This document shows, in pieces, positions 35,830 through 46,912 of a DNA stretch of 64,000 bases. The notes beneath the pieces were generated by a model, which saw nothing but the letters and a program-made list of their open reading frames with translations, was not told the origin of the DNA and did not search any database. The position numbers and the translations under genes are program-made. Origin of the DNA: Linnemannia hyalina (Eukaryota > Mortierellomycota > Mortierellomycetes > Mortierellales > Mortierellaceae); the NCBI GenBank assembly GCA_019671135.1, contig JAHRHY010000011.1, positions 682,001-746,000 of the forward strand, read 5' to 3'. The number at the start of each line of letters is the position of its first letter. The first letter of the stretch is position 1.

Positions 35830-36355
35830 CTAATGTCCTAAGACACTAGCAAAGGTGGCGTCCATGAATATGCCATTAGGATCATACTTCTTGCGGATGA
35901 CCTCGAATCGATCGAAGGCAGGAGACAATACCGCAGACGAGCTCCCACATCTTCGCCCAGTGGGGGTGGGGGGGGGAGTCAAAAAAAAAAATTCGCGTTC
36001 TTGAAAAGTAAAAACCTGGGAGATGTTAGTAAATCTACGATGGACATTTCGTCTTTTTTTTTTTTTTTCTTTTGGATCTTTTGGCGTTATTTTTTTATCT
36101 TGCTTGTAAGTTTTCGCTCAATGGAGGGTATGTGTCCGTCTGTAAACAGAACACGCAAAGTGACACGTTAGTAAGACAGTAGTAGAAATATCTACATAGG
36201 CATCAAGGACAAGGGCGAGTGTGACCCGTGGGTGTAATGTACCACTTGGAGCTTGAACATGGGTTCAACACGAAGGGTGTAGGTGTACGTGTATATGACT
36301 CCAAGGATACCAAGGTTGACGGTAGCAGCGCCCAACTCTTCGGGGTACGACAGCC
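35830..36355 (-). pseudogene. Decayed tandem copy of the lactone oxidase
   Basis: Three pieces of the neighbouring oxidase are recognisable in the same order and strand. At 36355-36245 is the end of exon 3 (EELGAATVNLGILG, then YTLRVEPMFKLQ). At about 36150-36105 is the start of exon 4 (TDTYPPLSE). At about 35971-35830 is exon 6 (HWAKMWE, then after a frameshift FDRFEVIRKKYDPNGIFM to the stop). The FAD domain, most of exon 4 and all of exon 5 are missing. A deletion inside exon 6 changes the frame. It cannot encode a functional enzyme. The surviving sequence differs from the intact gene at many positions, so the duplication is not recent. Confidence 0.88.
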
Positions 36356-37093
36356 CTTTCTATACAAACTTGTCAAGGCAATGGCGAAGAAAACAAGGTA
36401 GCAGAGGCGTCGTCTTTCTTTGACCCCGCTTTCATTTTTTCGCCGCAGAAGAACAGCTTTGTGTCCAACAGACTAAATGAAAAAACGTGTAGCCAAGTCA
36501 ATACTTTATCGTGGGCGTGAGTATATGGCAGTGGTGATGGGGCTGGCAGTGGTGATGGGGCTTTGTTCAAAGCTGCCGTCATGGGATAGTATTCGCCCAG
36601 CTGGTCATTGACTTTGCACTCTTGTCAAATTTGTACGGCTGTACACTAATGCTTATTTTTGTGGTGTTAGATTATCCTCTCCCGCCTAATAAAAAGCACG
36701 TCGATGATGATGTTGGGGCCGTACTATCCTCATTCGTACCAAACGCGCAATGCATTCCGAAATAGAAAAAACGCAGTAGATCGACTGATCGCGTTCTAAT
36801 AGTGAATCCTAAACGAACAAGAGGTAGTAAAGTTCAGACTCTCCGCGGGAGGTAGGAGAAAGGATTTGCAGTGCGCGTACTGACTCAATGGCCCCCCCAA
36901 AAAAAATGACAGCAGCAACAACAACGATGTATCTTTAGAGAACAAAATAGTATAGTTGTTTATTTCCTCTATGACTCCGTTTTACATAGCCGGAGAGAAT
37001 TGGTCATGGTTATTCGCTATTTTAATGAGTTTGTTGACTTCTTCCACTTTCCGTTGCATTTTTTTTGTCTAAATGTCTATTGAAGAAAACACT
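36356..37093. other. Spacer, no gene seen
   Basis: About 740 bases between the oxidase relic and the 3' end of COX6A. It contains an 18-nt tandem duplication (GGCAGTGGTGATGGGGCT, about 36525-36565). The short open frames show no family resemblance. No RNA gene was recognised. Confidence 0.4.
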
Positions 37094-38161
37094 TTACATG
37101 TTGATATCGGGGTTGAAGAACAAAGAGTCATCACCCCAGGGGAAGGCCTATGAGAAAGATAGAAATGTGAAAATGGTGAGTGTTCATTCTATACTGTGTG
37201 TAATTGCACTGGCGAATGAGGTAACTAGAAGTGAGCAGATGATTACCCTGGCGCGCATGCGCATGTAGGGGTACTTGATGGCCTCGTGACCCTCGTGGCG
37301 CTCGTGCTCCAAGTGAGCCTGGTGCTTAGCCCAGAGGTTGTAGGCGTTGGCAGAGGCAGCGACGACGGCGGGGACGCAGACGTAGATGGAAACCTTGCGC
37401 CAGGTCTCGGCAGCGGCTATTGTATTAAGATAGTTGGTTGACGAGGGGGGAGAAAAAAAGCAATTAGGCCAGTGTATACGAGAAATGTCGTGTAAGAGTG
37501 GCCACAGAAAAAAGACGCGAGAAAAATAGTGGTCCGTTGGTGTTTTCTGTAAATATTCAAGGGCTGTCCGGGCATCCTTTGTTCACTGTTGATAGTGGTC
37601 CCAATGACAATGCCCGTGCATTAATGAAAGTACAGGGGAGAGAAAGTGAGTGGTGGACAAGAAAAAGGGGTAGAGAGAGAGGAGAGAGAGTCCAATGGAC
37701 ATAGGAAGGATAGAGGATGCACGTGCAGGAAGAACGCGTTATATTTTCGGAAGTTTGGCCGAATATTCGGAAGAAGCGATCCGGAGGTCTAATCCTGGAA
37801 TGCGGTGTGGGATGTTCAAACCATGAATTACTCCTTCCGGCGATCCCGATGGTACATGGCGAGGGCGAGGGTTTAACTCTTTGTTCCCTTGTCATTACCG
37901 ATCCTGATCTATGTTCTATAGGTTCTGTTCCTGAAATATGTTCCGTTCCTGAATTGTGCCTGTCGTTGTAGTTGTGTCGCGAATAGGAGAGGAGAAAAAA
38001 GGTGCACAGGAGAAAAAGGGGTTGTTGTTGTTGAGGAAGGGAAAAGACGTACGACCGGCGTGCTCCTTGATGGCGTTGCGCTCGGCCAACCAGGGGTTAG
38101 CGGCGGTAGCGGAGGAGGAGAAACGGATGCCCTTGGCGGCGTTGGCGATTCTGGAGGCCAT
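37094..38161 (-). CDS. Cytochrome c oxidase subunit 6A (COX6A/COX13), mitochondrial
   Basis: Three exons (38161-38053, 37416-37247, 37147-37094) give 110 residues, typical for the family. The N-terminus (MASRIANAAKGIRFSSS) is a basic, Ser-rich, non-acidic mitochondrial targeting sequence. One transmembrane helix follows (VSIYVCVPAVVAASANAYNL). The matrix- to intermembrane-side signature is spread over the last two exons: HEAIKYPYMRMRAR, then AFPWGDDSLFFNPDINM, the hallmark PFPWGDG...LFHN-type ending. COX6A is a nuclear-encoded regulatory subunit of complex IV. Intron 1 is long (636 nt). The gene is divergent from NOG2. Confidence 0.94.
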
Positions 38162-38503
38162 TTTGTGAGTGATGTGGTTGATGTTTTATGAGAGGGGAGA
38201 GAAATAAGAAAGCGATGAAGAAGGCACTTGACATGGCACATAACAACGGAATCCACTCGAAAACAAGGTTCCCCCGGGTTTGTGAAACGTAGTAGGATGA
38301 TAATTCATCGCGAGTGTTAATTGACCCAAGAAAAAGAATATCAATTGATGATTCAGCAGTCACCTAGAAAAAAAAAAAAGAAAAAAAAATCACAACAGAC
38401 AAACAACAGAGGCTGCGAGAGTGATAAAACAAGGTCAGACATCAGCTCTTGCATCCTTCCCTTTTACCCCTCCTTTACTCATCACAATACACATCACACC
38501 GCC
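38162..38503. promoter_or_regulatory. Divergent promoter, COX6A / NOG2
   Basis: 342 bases between divergent start codons of a respiratory-chain subunit and a ribosome-assembly GTPase. An open frame in the NOG2 frame extends upstream through part of it, but the ATG in the context GCCATGG at 38504 gives the conserved NOG2 start. A-rich runs occur at 38370-38390. Confidence 0.45.
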
Positions 38504-40926
38504 ATGGGTCAACTGAAGAAGGAACACAACAGAGTCCAGGCTGCAGGCGGGTCAAACGGCCTCGGAAACGTCAAGGTCAAGGGAGAGAACTTCTACCGTG
38601 ACGCCAAGGCCGCCAAGCAGGTCCAGCTCCTCAAGGGTGGTCGTGCTACCCGCAACGCCCAGGGCAAGGTCATCAAGGCCGCCTCCTTCCAGTCCAAGGT
38701 CGTCGAGCCCGGTCGTGTCGCCCCCAACCGCAAGTGGTTCGGAAACACCCGTGTCATCGGCCAGAAGGCCCTCGAGAGCTTCAGGGAGAACCTTGCCGCC
38801 AAGGTCAACGATCCCTTCCAGGTCCTCTTGAGACAGCACAAGCTCCCCATGTCCCTCCTCCAGGACCCCGTTCACGTAAGGATTTATTTTCTGAATTTAC
38901 AATCATTGTCTCCTTGTACCTCCTCTTGTCCTGAATTTGTTCATGCAGCTAACCCTCTATTTCTTCACCACTTTACTACAACATAATAGGTCGGCAAGAT
39001 GCATGTGTTGGAGACCGAGCCTTTTAACGACACTTTCGGAAACAAGGCTCAGCGCAAGCGCCCAAAGCTGGCTATGGGCAATTTGGAGGAATTGGCTGCC
39101 AAGGTCGAGTCGACTCTCGAGACCTACGATGAGAAGGCAGATAAGAACTTGACAGCAAACGTTATCACAGACTGGATCGAGGAGGCCAGAGACAGTGTCT
39201 TCCAGAAGGGTCAGTCGAAGCGTATTTGGGGAGAGTTGTACAAGGTTATCGATTCCTCGGACGTTGTCATTCATGTCTTGGATGCCCGTGATCCCCAGGG
39301 AACACGTTGCGCCAGTGTCGAGTACCACATCAAAAAGGAGGCTCGCCACAAGCAGCTGATCTTTGTTCTTAACAAGTGCGATCTCGTCCCCACCTGGGTC
39401 ACCGTAAGTTTTCTTGATTGTTGAACTCCCATCATTGAGTACTCGCTTGTAATTACCTCATATTCTAACGACTCTGTTACTTTGCCCTCTTATAGGCCAA
39501 ATGGGTCAGGACGCTTTCCAAGGAATATCCTACCCTCGCTTTCCACGCCTCGATCAACAACTCGTTCGGAAAGGGCTCATTGATTCAGCTCCTTCGCCAG
39601 TTCTCGACACTTCACGCGGACAAGAAGCAGATCTCGGTCGGTTTCGTCGGTTACCCCAACACTGGAAAGTCTAGCATCATCAACACCCTGCGCGGCAAGA
39701 AGGTCTGCAACGTCGCCCCTATCCCCGGAGAGACCAAAGTCTGGCAGTACATTACTTTGATGAAGCGTATCTACTTGATCGATTGCCCCGGAGTTGTCCA
39801 CCCTTCGACCACCGATACCGAGACAGATATTGTCCTCAAGGGAGTTGTCCGTGTTGAGAACATCAAGCAGCCCGATGATTACATCCCTGAGCTCCTCAAG
39901 CGCGTCCGCCCCGAGTACATTCAGCGCACATACGAGTTGGACCACTGGGAGGACTCTGTCGACTTTTTAACCCAGCTCGCCAAGCGTACCGGAAAGTTGG
40001 TCAAGGGAGGTGAGGCCGATCTCGGAAGTGTTGCCAAGATGGTCTTGAACGACTGGTTGCGCGGCAAGATCCCATACTTCTGTCCTCCCCCTGAGGGTGA
40101 CAAGCCCGGTGGAGAGTCGTTGTTCGAGGGAGAGGAGGATGTCCCCGTCTATAACAGCATCGACCCCTCGCTCCCCAACGTCGAGCAGATCTTCTCCAAG
40201 ATCCCTGTCGTGCAAAAGTTCTTGCCTGATGATCTTGCCCAGAACGCCGCTTTGCTCGAGGAGGAGAGGAGCAAGAAGGAGAGCAACGCCCCCGAGGGTG
40301 TCCTTCCCGAGGAGATTGATGAGGACGATATCAACAAGACTGACGATGAGGATGAGGATGAGTCGAAGACCGACGCCAAGGTCCGCAAGAGCAAGGCTCA
40401 GCTTCGTCAGGAGAAGAAGGCCAAGAAGGATGCCAAGGCCAAGGCCTCGACTGTCCTCTCTGGCGAGAAGCTCGACTGGGACGATGTCTTTGCCAACGTT
40501 GTTGGTGAGACTGTGGACGCTATCCCCGGCCAGGCCGCCAAGGACGCCGAGGACGATGTCGACAGCGAGTTGGAGCTCTCGGACGAGGAGGCTGAGCGCA
40601 AGCAGAGGATCAAGACCCGTGCTGCTGCCAAGCGTACCGCTGCTGCTTCTGGTTTCGAGGTCAAGGGTGCTGCCAAGAAGAAGGCTGTCAACAACAAGAG
40701 GAAGCATGTCGAAGAGACCGAGGAGGTCAAGGAGGTCAAGGAGGTCAAGGAAGAGTCTGCCAAGCCCGTCAAGGAGGCCCGTATGACCACCAACAAGGGC
40801 AAGGTCGGTACCCACTACTACGAGACTGCCAACGTCAAGAACAAGAACCGTAACAAGGTCAAGCCCGAGGATCCCCACAAGTTGGCCACGAAACTCAGGG
40901 ACCAGGGCAAGAAGCGTCGTCAGTAA
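38504..40926 (+). CDS. NOG2: Nucleolar GTPase NOG2/GNL2, 60S ribosome assembly
   Basis: Three exons (38504-38875, 38990-39403, 39496-40926) give 738 residues. NOG2 is a circularly permuted GTPase that binds pre-60S particles at the ITS2/H38 region and gates nuclear export. The permuted motif order is visible: G4 NKCD (252-255) precedes G1 GYPNTGKS (314-321), and G3 DCPG follows (358-361). The N-terminal NGP1NT domain contains [17 protein letters not shown]. After the GTPase come an acidic stretch and long Lys/Glu-rich, nucleolar-type basic tails. Codon use is strongly biased to C- or G-ending codons, as expected for a highly expressed gene. A long antisense open frame over exon 3 is a by-product of this bias. 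Confidence 0.96.
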
Positions 40927-41155
40927 AATATATTCTGTCGTTCGTTCTCTTCTTTTGTTTTTTGTTATTTGTTTCTTAGCATCTAGACAACCATCCATTT
41001 CCTTAGCATATTTCCATCTTCATTTTCTCTCTTCTCAAACGCTGATCTTGTACATTACTAAAAGATAATTACCCCCACGACTTGATATTCGCCGATTGCA
41101 GTGAAGAATGAATACCAAATGCCAAATGTTTTATTACTTTGTTGTTGTTTGTTCA

Positions 41156-42876
41156 TCAGTCGTCGTGACCTTCGTGTGCGTTGGGGTCAGGGCCGGTGTT
41201 GACGGCGCTTATACTCTCAATCTCGAGTTCAAAAGGTCCCGAGGTCCTATCGATGATGGACACACCCACATTCTTGACCCTCTCCCTATAGATTTCGATC
41301 TGCTCCTCCTGAACGAAACCCTGGTTCGTCAAAATAAAATCCTTGAACGGGATCTAGTTTCATGTTTTTTACAAGTAGAGAGAAGGATAGGGGTTAGATG
41401 AGATTGCAGATTGTGTGGGCAACTGCAACCGCCTCTCACAGTTTCATCCATCCAGTTCCTGATCCGATGAAAGAGAAAACCGCTTATTTACCAGTACAGT
41501 CTCCCATTCGCCAGGAGTTTTGAGGAAGAGTCGGTGTTGGTAGAGATCGGTAGGGACGACGCCATCGGTCTGGAGATTGACAAAGTATTTCCGGTTGTCG
41601 CCCTTAACCTTCAACTGGAGGTATTCGAACAGACATGTATCCCAAACAGGCGTCCCGAATATCGACGATTCTTTTGTCTATTTCAACCCGGAACGTATGC
41701 GATAAGAAAGAAAAACAATGAGTTAGAACAAAGACGCGAAGTGGAGTGTGAGACCGGGAATTTAGGTTGGAGAAAAACGAGCGGGAAGGGACCTGTGGTC
41801 CCATGGATTAGGATGACCCCACCATGTCTTTCATATGTTCTTTTTCACTCCGCTGTCCATTGTCCGCAGTGTGCGCGCTATCCATTGTTCCCTTTGGAAT
41901 TCCCACTCCTCCCATTCCTGGATACGCATGTCTGAGGTTCTGTCCGCATTCGTTTCGCTGTTTGCACACTTTCCAATCCTTATGCCGCTTAGCACGGTCT
42001 CATGCTCGCTCACCTTTGTTCTGCATCCTGCATATCCACTCTTTTCGACGCTTTCGTTCTCGGGAAGGTCCAACGACAACTGTCCAAAGAAACGACCTAA
42101 AAGTGATTCGCATAAATATGTTTGTAAAATGACACAAAAACAAAACCATCCTGGGGAATTAGTTATCAGAAACACACACCGTCTCACTCTCCTTCAGTCC
42201 ATGGTCAAGTTTCTTGAACACTCCTTCAGCTCTTGTATTAGCGCGCACAAGCAAGTTTGTTGTAATCCTGCTTTGTTCTCCTGCTTTGATGATTTTTTTG
42301 ATCCATTGCGTTGTTGTTCGGTTATTTTCTGCTCCTTGCTTGACTGGACTAAAATGTCGTGCTAGTGTTGCTTGACAGGACTCACCGGTGCCGTTCTTGG
42401 TGATTTCGAGGTTGGCTTCGGAGAAACCGCCAATGTCCTTGTCGCAGCCCACAAGCCAGCCCTTGAGATCCTCATCCACCTTCAGTGAAGCCATTGGTAG
42501 TTCTCTCTTCCAAGGTGAGTGGTCCATTCTAGCGACTGTTTTGTTTCCGATTATAGAAAGCAAATAAAAAAAAATGATGTTAGTTCCGCCCTATATTGCC
42601 TCAACATGAATAACCGAGAGAGAGGGAGTGTAGATTCCAATGTCCTGTTTCGCCTTTGTAGTTCCTCTTCTTTATCCTTCTCTAGGCATAAGCTCGATAT
42701 TTTTTTCTTTGACGTGTTGAAACTCTGTTACTAGGCGTCGTTCCGTCTGATTTGTGTGGGTCTGTTCATCAGATCGCGCCTCCTGTTTTGAGTTGCATGG
42801 GTAGTGTGTGTTTGTAATTACCCTTGACGGTCTCTGCTCCGAGAGCTTTAAAGGAACGTCGTACGAAACCGAGCAT
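41156..42876 (-). CDS. CIA30-domain protein, complex I intermediate-associated protein 30 (NDUFAF1-like)
   Basis: Five exons (42876-42822, 42535-42386, 42096-42014, 41677-41492, 41353-41156) give 223 residues. CIA30/NDUFAF1 helps assemble the membrane arm of mitochondrial complex I. Family landmarks appear in order: WLVGCDKDIGGFSEANLEI, then GRFFGQLSLDL and SGYAGCRTK, then LQLKVKGDNRKYFVNLQTD, then VGVSIIDRTSGPFELEIESI. The N-terminus (MLGFVRRSFKALG) is short, basic and amphipathic, compatible with mitochondrial import. Exon 2 must start at 42535; the alternative acceptor seven bases downstream breaks the frame. The protein is shorter than animal NDUFAF1, matching fungal CIA30-only proteins. 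Its partner complex I is also represented here by NDUFA1. Confidence 0.9.
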
Positions 42877-43656
42877 CTTGTCCTATTCTTTTCTTTTTTG
42901 TGTCCTGGTGTCCTTGCGCGTTGTCTTGGTTCAGGTTCTGATGAGAAAGTCCAGCGTCCGTGATGCAAGCAAGATGGGCGATGCAAGAAGAATAAAAGAT
43001 GGTGGCGACCTCGTCCGACCATTTTTTTTTCCTAAACTCGCATGTCTGCCTGTGGCTTTGAAAATGAACAAAATGCCAAAAAGTCCCATCCTTGCACTGC
43101 CCTGCCCTCCTCAAAATGGACGAACCATCCCTTTGGGTCGTCCCGCTCGCACGAACCACCTTTCTTTTTCTTTCCTTCCTCAAACGCAACGATTCATGCA
43201 TTTCCTTGATTGCCTCTCCCTCTCCTCTCTTCTCTCTCCTCTCTCTCCTCTCTCTCGTCTCTCCTCTCTCTCGTCTCTCTCCTCTCATCCTTTCCCTCCC
43301 AAAAAAAAACAACCTGCGATGCACGGTGCATTATTTCTTTTCTCCGTTTTGTTTGCGTTGCTTTTTATTCACCGTCTCGCTGCTATTCGTCCGTTCTAGA
43401 AGAAAAAAAACATCAATTCAGGGCGTAAAGCGCCTTCATTCATTCATTCATTCATTCATGTTACACCGCACGCTGGGAAAAGAATGAATGCCAACAAAAA
43501 GAAAACGTTAATAGAAAAAGTCGCGAGTCATTATTGTAAGGTTATGTTGTTTCGTGCGCATGAGAGAGATAGTGTGTGTGTGGATGTGTAAAGGAGAGAC
43601 TATATGGTTGAAAGGGAAGAGCTATCACTACATTGAATGAATGGTACCTATCCGTC
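42877..43656. promoter_or_regulatory. Spacer upstream of the CIA30 gene
   Basis: 780 bases between the CIA30 start and the YPD1 stop, both on the minus strand. It contains a long (CTCTCTCCT)-type low-complexity tract on the plus strand (43205-43300) and four ATTC repeats (about 43438-43460). Frames crossing it are simple-sequence artefacts. Confidence 0.4.
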
Positions 43657-45819
43657 TCATTGCTCCAATTGCTGCTCGCCATAAAGCACCTTCAAATAGG
43701 TCTCCGCCTCATCATATTCACGCCTCATCTGGATCAGGAGGATCCGAATCTGATTCTCAGCCTCTTCATTCGATATCGAAGAATGCTGACCCGCCGCGTC
43801 CATCCCCTGACCATAGTACTGTAGCTTTTCACACGACGCCTTGACCTTCAGAAGTCCCAATTGTGCAGACGAGCCCTTTAGGAAGTGACCTAGCCGTGAT
43901 AATCCCAACAGGTCTGACGCCGACCTAAGCGTACAGTAGAACAAAAAAAAGGGGGTGAGTAGTCGTGGAGAGATAAAACGGAAAAGAAAGAAATGATCGG
44001 CGGTAAATTTGGATGGAAAGTAACAACAAAGACAAACAGTGCAGCGGAAAAAAACAAAGTTGCATTGAGAAACACATTGGACAAACAGGGCACAACAAAC
44101 ACAAGGACATAAAGACAGAGACGGTTGAAACCGATGGGGGGCAGGGCAAAGGAAGGATGGAAGAACGGTGCGCAGAAAAAGGAAGTCCGTGAACCATGGC
44201 GTGTACTCTATGCCCCATACAGTCCCACGCCCCTGGTTATGTGTTTTCTTCATCGTTCTTGTTGTCGCCATCTTTTTGTTACCACGGGTTCAGCTTTCTT
44301 TTGTGTTTCTGCTCTGTCTCCAAGCGGGAATAAGGAAGAAGGGACAATGTAGTTCTATCTTTGTTCCAACAACTATCCATCCCCCTTTCACCACACCACA
44401 CTAAACACCACAATGCCACCACGCAGGCATGAATGAAATAAGCGCTTAGCGCGAAATTCTTGACCAAAACACAACCACAGACAAAGACAAAAATAAAGGG
44501 ACTCTTGCTTGAACATATGGGACACATGAATACAATGCTAGGGTACTTTCTCTCTCCTCACTCTCTTTCGTTCTGGTCATTTGAATGCGTGTGAGGAGGG
44601 ATGAATGAGTAGAAGGACGGTGGTAGGACCAATCGAAGCAATGACAGAGTACAGAACAGAATAGAACCGAAAAAAGGAGTAGGGCCACCGATTAGCCAAT
44701 GCAATGCCTCATGCCTTGCGTGGCCCTTGTTTTGTCTTGTCTTATCCGCATTCACACACTCGCACATACACTTCTCCCGTCCTTGCCAATCGCGGAGTCA
44801 AACTCCCAGTCTTACTCTTTCTCACTACACCATACCTTTTCACTTATCACGCGCATGAACACCCGCTGCCTGCCCCCAAATAAGTGCAGAGAACAACGAC
44901 CAAAATAAGAAAAGAACAAGAACTAGAAAAAGAAAGATAGCGCTAATTTTTGTGAGGAAGACTGACTGAACCGATGACCCGCTTTGTGTGCAAATCATAC
45001 AGGGACCGCATGGCAAAGGTCAAGGGAACAAGTGAACAAATAGGCCCTCCCTGCCCCAACATCATCATTATTCATCCATCGCCGCCACTACTGTCTAAAA
45101 ACAAAACATCCTCCTTCTCTTCCCAACAATCCCTTGCATAAATGCATAAAGCACAAAACAACAAAAAAATGTCTCCCAACTGTAAACTTACATGGCAGCG
45201 TCCATGTCACCAAAGGCTCGCTGCGCCTGCTCAAAGTAGTTGTGGACTAGCGTCCTCGAGAACTCGTCGTCATCCTCCATATCCAAATCGAGTAATTGGT
45301 TAAATGTCGAGTGGTCCACAATCCCTTCTCCATCATTGCTGGTCGTATTGCTGAGCGATGGTGTAGGCGAAGAAGGTGATGGGGACCCGGATCTGGACAG
45401 GTCGCTTCCATTATCAGAGTCGTCTCTCAGTTCCTACGGGGATGTATGGGGGTGAAAATGAATGAGCCTGTCTATAGTATGTGTGAATCCGAGATCAATG
45501 AAATGGTGGCGTGTATCTTGTCGTTGTACATGTCTCGCCCTTCCGAAGCAAGGCGTAGTTTTGCACCTTCATGTTTCTCCTTGTCTTCCTTCCCTTTCGT
45601 CATCGTCCTTCCCTCGTTGTCTCTCCACTCCATGTCCTCTCTCATTCCTCCGACTTTGCTTCTTGCTTCCTCATTCCGAGGAGTGTGGGTAAATGAATGA
45701 ACAAGAGCCAGGAAGTCAATGTAGGAATGAGAGAGGGGAAGCCGTAGGTAGGGCGCCCCCCGTCCCCGAGTTTTCTAGATCCAGTGCACGTGATCCTTAC
45801 GCTTACTTACCACTGCCAT
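43657..45819 (-). CDS. YPD1: Histidine-containing phosphotransfer protein YPD1
   Basis: Three exons (45819-45811, 45433-45192, 43924-43657) give 172 residues. YPD1 relays phosphate from hybrid histidine kinases to response regulators (SSK1, SKN7) in the osmotic and oxidative stress pathway. The HPt signature LGHFLKGSSAQLG places the phosphorylated histidine at residue 97 with the conserved lysine at 100. Helices before it (FNQLLDLDMEDDDEFSRTL) and after it (an EAENQIRILLIQMRREYDEAETYL segment) complete the four-helix bundle. The first 40 residues are a Ser/Pro-rich disordered extension absent from yeast YPD1. The first coding exon is just nine bases (M-A-V), the weakest point of the model. 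Intron 2 is 1267 nt, the longest found in this window. The next gene upstream is an ATF-type bZIP factor. Confidence 0.92.
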
Positions 45820-46912
45820 GATTATCGGTTGCGTGTGTCCAAGTTGGGTGTGGGTGCTCTTTTTGTTCGTTGGGGCGAGTAAGTGAAATCCACGAGAAAG
45901 AGCGAAAAGTAGGAGGTAGAGTTCTTGTTTTGAAAGGGGAAGGGAATTGAAGAAAGAGGGTGTAGGGTGAAGTGGTGTAAAAAGGGGGTTGAAGAAAGAA
46001 AAAAGAGAAAAGAGAAGAGAAAGGAGGGAAGAAGAAAGGAAAAGGGAAGAAAGGAAGGCAATGGAAACAAAAAAGGGACGGAACGCCCAACGGCAAACTC
46101 GTTTATGCAAAACAAACGACAAAAGGGTCAGGGCTTTCCTTCTTCTTGTGTTCATCGATTCATCCCGCGGGTCTTTTCTTCTTCCATCTCTCCCCTCCCT
46201 CTCTATCTCTTTCTTTCTCTGTCTCTCTGTGCCTCCTCTGCTGCATCAGGTCTGTTTGCCTGCCTTGTCTGTCTCTCCGTCGAGGCAGTACAACATTTTT
46301 TCTGCTCATCCTGATCCTGTGCTGCCGGTTTCTTTTGCTCGCTGACGACACTGGTAAAGAGGGAGCATAAACGTCAGGCGCTGCAAAAAAATGTAGAGGG
46401 AAGAGGGGATACAAAACTGTCTTCCCGATTGGATCGAAAAGAAGGTTGTGCTGTGGCCAACGGACATGCAACGAAAATGAAAACGATACATGAGTTTTAT
46501 GTTCATTATTTTTCGCACAGTACACGAGACGCGTCTCCTTTGGATTTAAAGCTTGTCTAACGTGCACGCGTATCGTACAAAAATAAATGCACAAGGGTGG
46601 TTTCGTCGCAATTGGATTATATTGTTTTCTGTGGTTTTTGGGGGGATTTTTTTCTTCCGTTAGAAAAGAGAGACAGAATGTGTGTGTTCGTCAAAAGACA
46701 GAGGCTTTTTATTTTGTCGTTCAAAGTGCGATATAATACAGTGCGATGGAGTCCTAGAGTATGTACAAGTTGGTCGTGGGGGGAATTATCAAGCATGATA
46801 GATGATAGAAGTAAAGGAAGTAGAAGGTGGGGGGAGGGTGCGAAAGGCAAATGAAATAACCACAGAAAGATAGGCAATAATGACGAGGAGCAGAAAAAAG
46901 AGTCCGTCCAGC
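45820..46912. promoter_or_regulatory. Spacer containing the YPD1 upstream region
   Basis: 1.09 kb between YPD1 and the 3' end of the bZIP gene. Close to YPD1 (45960-46070) the coding strand is a near-continuous pyrimidine tract. From 46160 to 46330 the plus strand is pyrimidine-rich instead. Frames crossing it are simple-sequence and not convincing. Confidence 0.4.

Noticed and set aside
39967..40998. 343-codon open frame antisense to NOG2
   Set aside because: It is a by-product of the strong C/G third-position bias of NOG2 exon 3. The product is Leu/Val-rich simple sequence without family resemblance.
43205..43300. CT-rich tandem-looking array, considered as CRISPR or satellite
   Set aside because: It is an irregular dinucleotide-like low-complexity tract without repeat/spacer structure, in a eukaryotic genome.
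43925..45191. Possible nested gene in YPD1 intron 2 (several 60-80 codon frames on both strands)
   Set aside because: All frames are short, simple-sequence or hydrophobic by T-richness, with no start context, splice support or family match.
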